From: an uncultured Rickettsiales bacterium
GTDB taxonomy: Bacteria; Pseudomonadota; Alphaproteobacteria; UBA8366
Direction: 5' to 3'
DNA: 27,881 nucleotides
Assembly (NCBI GenBank): GCA_913046825.1
Contig: CAJWTF010000036.1
Coordinates: 1 to 27,881, forward strand
The position numbers were made by a program, and so were the translations under genes. Shown here piece by piece: positions 23,918-27,881 of this stretch. The notes below the pieces were generated by a model, which saw only the letters and a list, made by a program, of their open reading frames with translations, did no database searches and was not told where the DNA came from. Position 1 is the stretch's first letter. Each line of letters begins with the position of its first letter.

Positions 23918-24997
23918 TTAACGAGTCCAAGGATAACCCTTTTCCTCTTGTATCTTTCGATACTTGGCCATGGTGCTTGCATACCTAGCTGCAAACTCAT
24001 TCCGCTCAGCTTCGGAGAGTTTTTTCATTTTCCCCAACAACTTACTTGCAATTGGTTTAGAAAATTCAGCCCACTTCGCAAGCTCTGCATCGGGCATCTC
24101 AACAATGGTGAGCTTTTTACCATCTATACCAGCTGACATCGTATCACGGGCTTCTTTGGAGTAGTCCAGCAAGTTCTTCGCGTAGTTATCCATGTACCTA
24201 TCACTGGCCGCAAGCAGGATATCTTTCATGTCTTGGGGTAGGCCATTATAGAACTTTAGGTTTATACCACCACCATAGCCAATACTCTGACCCATTTTGG
24301 CAAGCATCAGATATTTCGTGACTTCGTAGTGTTTGTAGGATTTCACGTAGGGCGTGTAATTTATTGTGCAATCAACGGTGCCACGATCTAATGCTGAGTA
24401 GAGTTCTCCAAAACCAATCTTCACTGGCACGGCACCCATCGATTTAAAGAGTTCGATATATCCTCCAATCGCCCGGATTTTCTTGCCTTTGATTTTTTCA
24501 AGTGTGTCAATTTTCTCTTTGCCGCACAAAAGCTGGACTGGCCCGGTAACATTAGTGAACAGCATCTTAATGCCATTCCTTTTGTCTTCGGCTTGCAAAT
24601 GTTTGCCATTGATACGCACGTCGTGATGGGCGCGCATACCTATCCAAGGGTCAGCTTCGTTGAAGGGTATGTTTCCATAATTACCCACAGGCGTATCAGC
24701 CGGAGTATACGCTGGAATAATTGTACCCATCTCGGCAAGACCCGAACTAACACCCTTCAGCGTTGCCTTTGCTTTTATCAAGGATTGGCCCCAGAAGAAC
24801 TTAATCTTCATCTGACCTTTCGACTGCTCCTCGATCTCTTTTGCCCAAACATTAAGCGCAGCAGCGCGCGGGCCTTTGTTTCCGCCAATATCCGAATAAC
24901 GAATAATATAGTCTTTCGCGTCTGCTACCTGCGGTGCCGCAGGCAGTAGTAATACAGCAGCCAAAGCTCCGGCTGCGATAGGAATAAATCTCGACAT
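23918..24997 (-). CDS. dctP: TRAP transporter solute-binding protein, DctP family
   Basis: 359 aa with GGGAGG a few bases before the ATG. A signal peptide covers about residues 1-27 (IPIAAGALAAVLLLPAAPQV, cleavage near ADA), so the protein is periplasmic. DctP features follow: NVWAKEIEEQSKGQMKIKFF, SLIKAKATLKGVSSGLAEMG and KIKGKKIRAIGGYIELFKSM. Arg175 in KIRAIGG is at the position that salt-bridges the substrate carboxylate in this family. Then come GELYSALDRGTVDCTINY and the C-terminal helices. The substrate should be a carboxylate such as an organic or aromatic acid. It heads the dctPQM-acyl-CoA synthetase operon and is noticeably AT-richer than dctM. Confidence 0.93.
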   Translation of the reverse strand: MSRFIPIAAGALAAVLLLPAAPQVADAKDYIIRYSDIGGNKGPRAAALNVWAKEIEEQSKGQMKIKFFWGQSLIKAKATLKGVSSGLAEMGTIIPAYTPADTPVGNYGNIPFNEADPWIGMRAHHDVRINGKHLQAEDKRNGIKMLFTNVTGPVQLLCGKEKIDTLEKIKGKKIRAIGGYIELFKSMGAVPVKIGFGELYSALDRGTVDCTINYTPYVKSYKHYEVTKYLMLAKMGQSIGYGGGINLKFYNGLPQDMKDILLAASDRYMDNYAKNLLDYSKEARDTMSAGIDGKKLTIVEMPDAELAKWAEFSKPIASKLLGKMKKLSEAERNEFAARYASTMAKYRKIQEEKGYPWTR

Positions 24998-25021
24998 GTT
25001 TCCTCCCTGACGAGTTTTAGA

Positions 25022-25046
25022 GTGAACTCAGTTGACTGAGTCTCAC
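25022..25046 (-). promoter_or_regulatory. Palindrome upstream of dctP, possible operator
   Basis: GTGAACTCAG, a 4-nt loop, then CTGAGTCTCAC form a near-perfect inverted repeat with a one-base bulge, 25-50 bp before the dctP start codon. On the minus strand a weak promoter-like pair lies directly upstream: TTGGGG (25073-25078), 17 nt, TAAAAA (25050-25055). The palindrome would therefore cover the transcription start. A dimeric repressor site is plausible; a 5' UTR hairpin is the alternative. Confidence 0.35.
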
Positions 25047-25103
25047 GGTTTTTTACACTCGTCATAATTAAGCCCCAATGAGTGACATAAGTAAATAGAC
25101 CAA

Positions 25104-25127
25104 AAAGAAGCAACTAATTGCTTTTTT
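25104..25127 (-). terminator. Likely rho-independent terminator after the GGT/GNAT unit
   Basis: AAAGAAGCAA and TTGCTTTTTT form a stem of about 10 bp (one G-U) around the loop CTAA. On the minus strand it is followed by a T-rich run (TTCTTTTTGG), 50-75 bp downstream of the GNAT stop, and so would end that transcript before dctP. The repeat is A/T-symmetrical and could work in both directions, but no plus-strand gene ends here. The stem is AT-rich, so efficiency may be low. Confidence 0.5.
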
Positions 25128-25179
25128 GGCCTATGGAATCTTCCGAATTTACGGAATTCTAGAAGGTCAATTTCAATCG

Positions 25180-25569
25180 CTACTTGAGCACCGAGCGTCC
25201 CCAGGTCCCTCCCACTTGCTCATCCGCGACCTTGAACAACGCGCGCTGGTACAATGCCATCGCCGTAGGCAGATCATCGAAGGTCGTGAGATAGATCGCG
25301 CGATATCATGCATCTCGCGCGAAGGTGACAATGCCGTCGAGCATGAGCTTGCTGAGCCCCTGGCCTGCCAAACTTTCATCGAGAATAAACCGGCGCAAAT
25401 GAGCCCAACCGTCCGGCAAATCCGGGTCACTGACGTCCACGGTGACCGAGCCAAGTACCCGGCCAGGATCGCCTGTCCACAACACCAGATCCTTTGCTGG
25501 ATCGCACCGGCTCAGAAACCCGCCCATTTCCCGCGCAACCTTGTCTTCGAAAATGACGGGGAAATTAAT
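25180..25569 (-). pseudogene. GNAT-family N-acetyltransferase, opal-interrupted and lacking a standard start
   Basis: The minus-strand frame reads FPVIFEDKVAREMGGFLSRC and then RVLGSVTVDVSDPDLPDGWA. HLRRFILDESLAGQGLSKLM follows, where LAGQGLS is the acetyl-CoA-binding Q/RxxGxG/A loop. A TGA then stops it at 25306-25308. Past the stop the same frame continues with YRAIYLTTFDDLPTAMALYQ, RALFKVADEQVGGTWGR and a TAG at 25180, so this is a single nonsense change, probably Gly to TGA. The frame has no ATG before residue Met at 25527. An ATT at 25567-25569, overlapping the stop of the upstream gamma-glutamyltransferase, may be a mutated start. The intact protein would be about 129 aa. The substrate is unknown. 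It was originally the second gene of the GGT transcript. Confidence 0.75.
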
Positions 25570-27151
25570 ACCCCAGTGCTAATCCGTCCTTGCGGGGGTC
25601 GGAGGCGCCGACCAGAACGCCACGGTCGTCGTCGATGTAAATCGCCTGGCAGCCGCCATGAGGCGACGGCGTGCGGGTCACGTTGTGGCCTCGCTTGCGG
25701 AGGTCTTCGGCGACGTCTTCCGAAATCCGCGGCTCCAGCGCCAACTCGCTATCGAAACAGAAGTGCCGCGGGGCCTCGTTCGCTTGCTGCGGGTCCATCC
25801 CAAAATCGAACATGTTCGAGAGGAAGCTCGTGTGCCCCGTGGATTGATAATGTCCGCCCATGACACCGAAAGGCATCACCGTCTTGCCGCCTTTCATAGC
25901 CATGCCGGGGATGATCGTATGCATCGGCCGCTTGCCGGGCTCAATCCGGTTCGGATGATCGGCCTCGAGACGGAAACTAAAACCTCGGTTGTGCAGGATC
26001 ACACCACTCTCGGGCGCCATGATGCAGCTGCCGAAACTCTTGAAGATCGAATTGATGAACGAAATCGCATTGCCGTCGCGGTCGACCACGCAGAGATAAG
26101 TCGTATCCTTATGTTCCGCCGCGAAGCCATTCCAACTGTCGAACTGGCTGGCTTTGCTTATATCGATCCGGTCACGAGTCCAGGCCGCGCGCTCGTCGGA
26201 TAATAAGTAATCCACCGGCACGTCGACATATTTTGGATCGCAGAACAAGGCATCCCGCGCCGCATACGCCATCTTCGTCGTCTCGGCGATTAGGTGGATA
26301 ACGTCCGCCTCGCTATACCCGTCCGACAGGTCGTAGCCATCCAGCGTGCGCATCATCATCAGCGCACCAAGGCCCTGACCGTTGGGCGGACATTCGTAAA
26401 TCTCATGATCACGAAAGGAAGCGTGGATCGGGTCCACATATTCGCAATGCTGGGCTGCGAAATCTTCCGCCTCATGCCCTCCGCCCAAGCTCTTCAGGCG
26501 GTTGACGATGTCTTCCATCACCGGCCCTTCGTAGAAACCGGCGCGCCCGTCCTTAGCGATGCGACGCAAAGTTTTCGCCATTTGCGGCTGTGTGTGCTTA
26601 GTGCCAATGGGCATCGATTGCCCGCCCATCAGGAAACGCGCTGAGAGATACTCATCCTTTTTCATACGTTCGACGGCACCTGCGTGATCGAAGGCGACCC
26701 GGTCCATAATGCGATAGCCGTTCTCCGCCTTGTCGATGGCGGGTCGCAACAGCTCGTCGAGCCCCTTGGTTCCATAATCTTTCGAGAGCTGGCACCAGGC
26801 ATCGACCGCGCCTGGTATCGTTACCGCATGAGCCGAATCCTGATCAATTTTGGCAATACCTAGCTCGCGGAACCAATCGACTGTAGCTTTCCCTGGCGCA
26901 CACCCAGAGCCATTCAGCGCAATGGGATCGCCGCGCTTTGGCGAATAGAGCACGAAACAATCACCGCCGACCCCGGTCATTGCGGATTCAACAACGCCGA
27001 GAACCGCCACCGCCGCGATCGCTGCGTCGACCGCGTTGCCACCGTCGCGCAAAACATCCAGCGCCGCGAGTGTGCCATCGGGGTGAGAGGTCGCCGCCAT
27101 GCCGTTCTCGGCCATCGCCGCCGACCGGCCGGGTTGATCCAAATCGCGCAT
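25565..27151 (-). CDS. Gamma-glutamyltransferase family protein (Ntn hydrolase)
   Basis: 528 aa from the ATG at 27151, preceded by AAGGGGAGATA; an upstream ATG at 27265 would add 38 unrelated residues. MAENGMAATSHPDGTLAALD starts the family homology, followed by GGNAVDAAIAAVAVLGVVES and TGVGGDCFVLYSPK. The self-processing site is HKDTTYLCVVDRDGNAISF, with Thr350 as predicted nucleophile, so cleavage would give subunits of about 349 and 179 aa. The C-terminal part has SGVILHNRGFSF, PGKRPMHTIIPGMAMK and FGVMGGHYQSTGH. No signal peptide is visible, so it should act in the cytoplasm, like YwrD-type members, rather than on periplasmic glutathione. Substrates may be glutathione conjugates or other gamma-glutamyl or acyl amides. 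It was followed by a GNAT gene that is now broken. Confidence 0.92.
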   Translation of the reverse strand: MRDLDQPGRSAAMAENGMAATSHPDGTLAALDVLRDGGNAVDAAIAAVAVLGVVESAMTGVGGDCFVLYSPKRGDPIALNGSGCAPGKATVDWFRELGIAKIDQDSAHAVTIPGAVDAWCQLSKDYGTKGLDELLRPAIDKAENGYRIMDRVAFDHAGAVERMKKDEYLSARFLMGGQSMPIGTKHTQPQMAKTLRRIAKDGRAGFYEGPVMEDIVNRLKSLGGGHEAEDFAAQHCEYVDPIHASFRDHEIYECPPNGQGLGALMMMRTLDGYDLSDGYSEADVIHLIAETTKMAYAARDALFCDPKYVDVPVDYLLSDERAAWTRDRIDISKASQFDSWNGFAAEHKDTTYLCVVDRDGNAISFINSIFKSFGSCIMAPESGVILHNRGFSFRLEADHPNRIEPGKRPMHTIIPGMAMKGGKTVMPFGVMGGHYQSTGHTSFLSNMFDFGMDPQQANEAPRHFCFDSELALEPRISEDVAEDLRKRGHNVTRTPSPHGGCQAIYIDDDRGVLVGASDPRKDGLALGY

Positions 27152-27272
27152 TATCTCTCCCCTTCTCGATGTGATAACTTGTCCGTAATCCAGCCTCGCC
27201 ACCAATGCAAGCTGCAACGAGGTGCCTTGATTCTGCCCCCACCATCGCACGATCATCTCCCTCAAACAAAGG

Positions 27273-27881
27273 ATGACCGCACGTATTTATCTATTGAGGC
27301 CGAATTATTTGAGGCCGAATTATTTGAACAAAATACCAAACCACTCCGACGCAGCTTTGGGCGAAATGAAAGCGGTAGCCGCGCTCACCGCCAAGATGCG
27401 AAACAACGTCTGGAAAGTCATCGTCGGCAAGCCCCGCGTCATCGATCATATTTTAATTACCCTGCTCTGCGGAGGCCACGCGCTAATCGAGGACGTGCCC
27501 GGCACCGGCAAGACGACACCGGCGAAAACCATGGCAGTGTCCTTGGGCTACGGACTTAAGTGTATTAAAATCGCACCTGATCTAGTCCCTGCCGATGTCG
27601 TCGGCATCTATATCTTCAATTCAGAAACATGAGAGTATGAATTCCGGCACGGCCCGGTCTTCAGCGAAATCATAATGGCCGACGAGATCAATCGAGCGTC
27701 GCCGCGCATGCAATCGGCCCTTTTGGGAGCCATGGGTGAACGCCAAGTCACCGTGTACGCAACGACGATGGCACTACCCGCACCTTATCTTCGTTCTGGC
27801 AACCTTGAATCCCGTTGAATTGGAAGAAACCTTCCCGCTGCTGAAAGCGCACCTCGACCGTTTCTTCCTGCGGTTCTCAGT
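27273..27881 (+). pseudogene. MoxR-family AAA+ ATPase, nonsense and frameshift, cut by window end
   Basis: MoxR (AAA_3) homology starts around the ATG at 27364 and includes MRNNVWKVIVGKPRVIDHIL. The Walker A region is GHALIEDVPGTGKTTPAKTM, where the usual Leu after GKTT is Pro. LKCIKIAPDLVPADVVGIYI leads to a TGA at 27630-27632 (probably from Gly). The same frame continues [20 protein letters not shown] (Walker B) and [18 protein letters not shown]. Near 27789 an extra C shifts the frame, and [18 protein letters not shown] and HLDRFFLRF follow. Changes at otherwise conserved positions (QNPVE to LNPVE, PLPEAQ to PLLKAH) show relaxed selection. MoxR proteins are chaperones for assembly of other complexes, usually followed by a DUF58 gene, which would lie beyond the window. 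It is divergent from the GGT gene. Confidence 0.85.
27295..27324 (+). repeat. 15-bp tandem duplication at the MoxR 5' end
   Basis: TGAGGCCGAATTATT occurs twice head-to-tail without a spacer. In the frame starting at 27273 it repeats the five residues LRPNY. In another frame it reads EAELFEAELFE. It looks like a slippage duplication in non-conserved sequence just before the MoxR homology. Confidence 0.9.

Noticed and set aside
25022..25127. The two inverted repeats upstream of dctP as a mobile-element end or attachment site.
   Set aside because: They differ in sequence, are not flanked by target duplications, and no recombinase or transposase lies nearby. Operator and terminator roles fit better.
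27273..27363. Upstream extension of the MoxR protein from 27273, including the LRPNY repeat, as a genuine N-terminal domain.
   Set aside because: MoxR homology begins around 27364, and the extension is a recent 15-bp duplication in non-conserved sequence.
1..27881. Defence systems, toxin-antitoxin pairs, retron-like or CRISPR structures.
   Set aside because: No reverse transcriptase, nuclease, Cas, antitoxin-like small gene pair or regularly spaced repeats were seen; the accessory signals here are decay remnants and catabolic operons.

Overview
The window looks like a chromosomal segment of an alphaproteobacterium, probably a Rhodospirillales-like marine or host-associated lineage. This is inferred from family content: a PAS_5-type PAS protein, a stand-alone ~73-aa biotin carrier, CaiB/BaiF CoA-transferase, TRAP (DctPQM) and TAXI-TRAP transporters, PhyH dioxygenase, an LLM flavin oxidoreductase and a rhizobial-like IS1380 remnant. 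Base composition is moderately GC-rich, with AT-richer islands at 16904-17965 and about 23340-25130. No rRNA, tRNA, CRISPR array or phage module was seen.

Layout. 1-336: remnant of an IS1380 transposase followed by decayed sequence. 337-1737: an in-frame chimera of an AsmA-like C-terminal region and a formylglycine-generating-enzyme-like (SUMF1) protein. 1734-2387: isochorismatase-family hydrolase broken by one amber codon. 2544-5169: EamA exporter, MlaC-like lipid carrier and Gfo/Idh/MocA oxidoreductase, all on the plus strand. 5178-6170: SDR epimerase with three in-frame stops. 6305-6832: CheW gene with one in-frame stop. 6930-11945: catabolic block with PhyH dioxygenase, VOC protein, acyl-CoA synthetase, LLM oxidoreductase and a PAS_5 protein. 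12066-16680: minus-strand operon of CaiB CoA-transferase, carboxyltransferase, biotin carrier and a second carboxyltransferase, with no biotin carboxylase in the window. 16904-17965: unrecognised 353-aa protein. 18251-19723: wrecked TAXI-TRAP permease and its frameshifted UspA partner. 19733-24997: minus-strand dctP-dctQ-dctM-(ADP-forming acyl-CoA synthetase) operon. 25180-27151: gamma-glutamyltransferase followed by a nonsense-interrupted GNAT gene. 27273-end: MoxR ATPase pseudogene running off the window.

How the genes work together. The intact genes describe import of organic acids (TRAP), CoA activation by three routes (AMP-forming ligase, ADP-forming ligase, CoA-transferase), carboxyl-group transfer on acyl-CoAs, and oxidation (PhyH, LLM). 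The broken genes cover chemotaxis, nucleotide-sugar epimerisation, a second TRAP system with its stress protein, a MoxR chaperone and a transposase. Most broken genes are still readable end to end in one frame and are interrupted by only one to three stops, so decay looks recent. This fits a genome under relaxed selection, such as a symbiont. Base-calling error is an alternative explanation that only reads can settle.

The most unusual intact unit is the CoA-transferase/carboxyltransferase/BCCP/carboxyltransferase operon. It could be an acyl-CoA:acyl-CoA transcarboxylase that needs no ATP-dependent biotin carboxylase.
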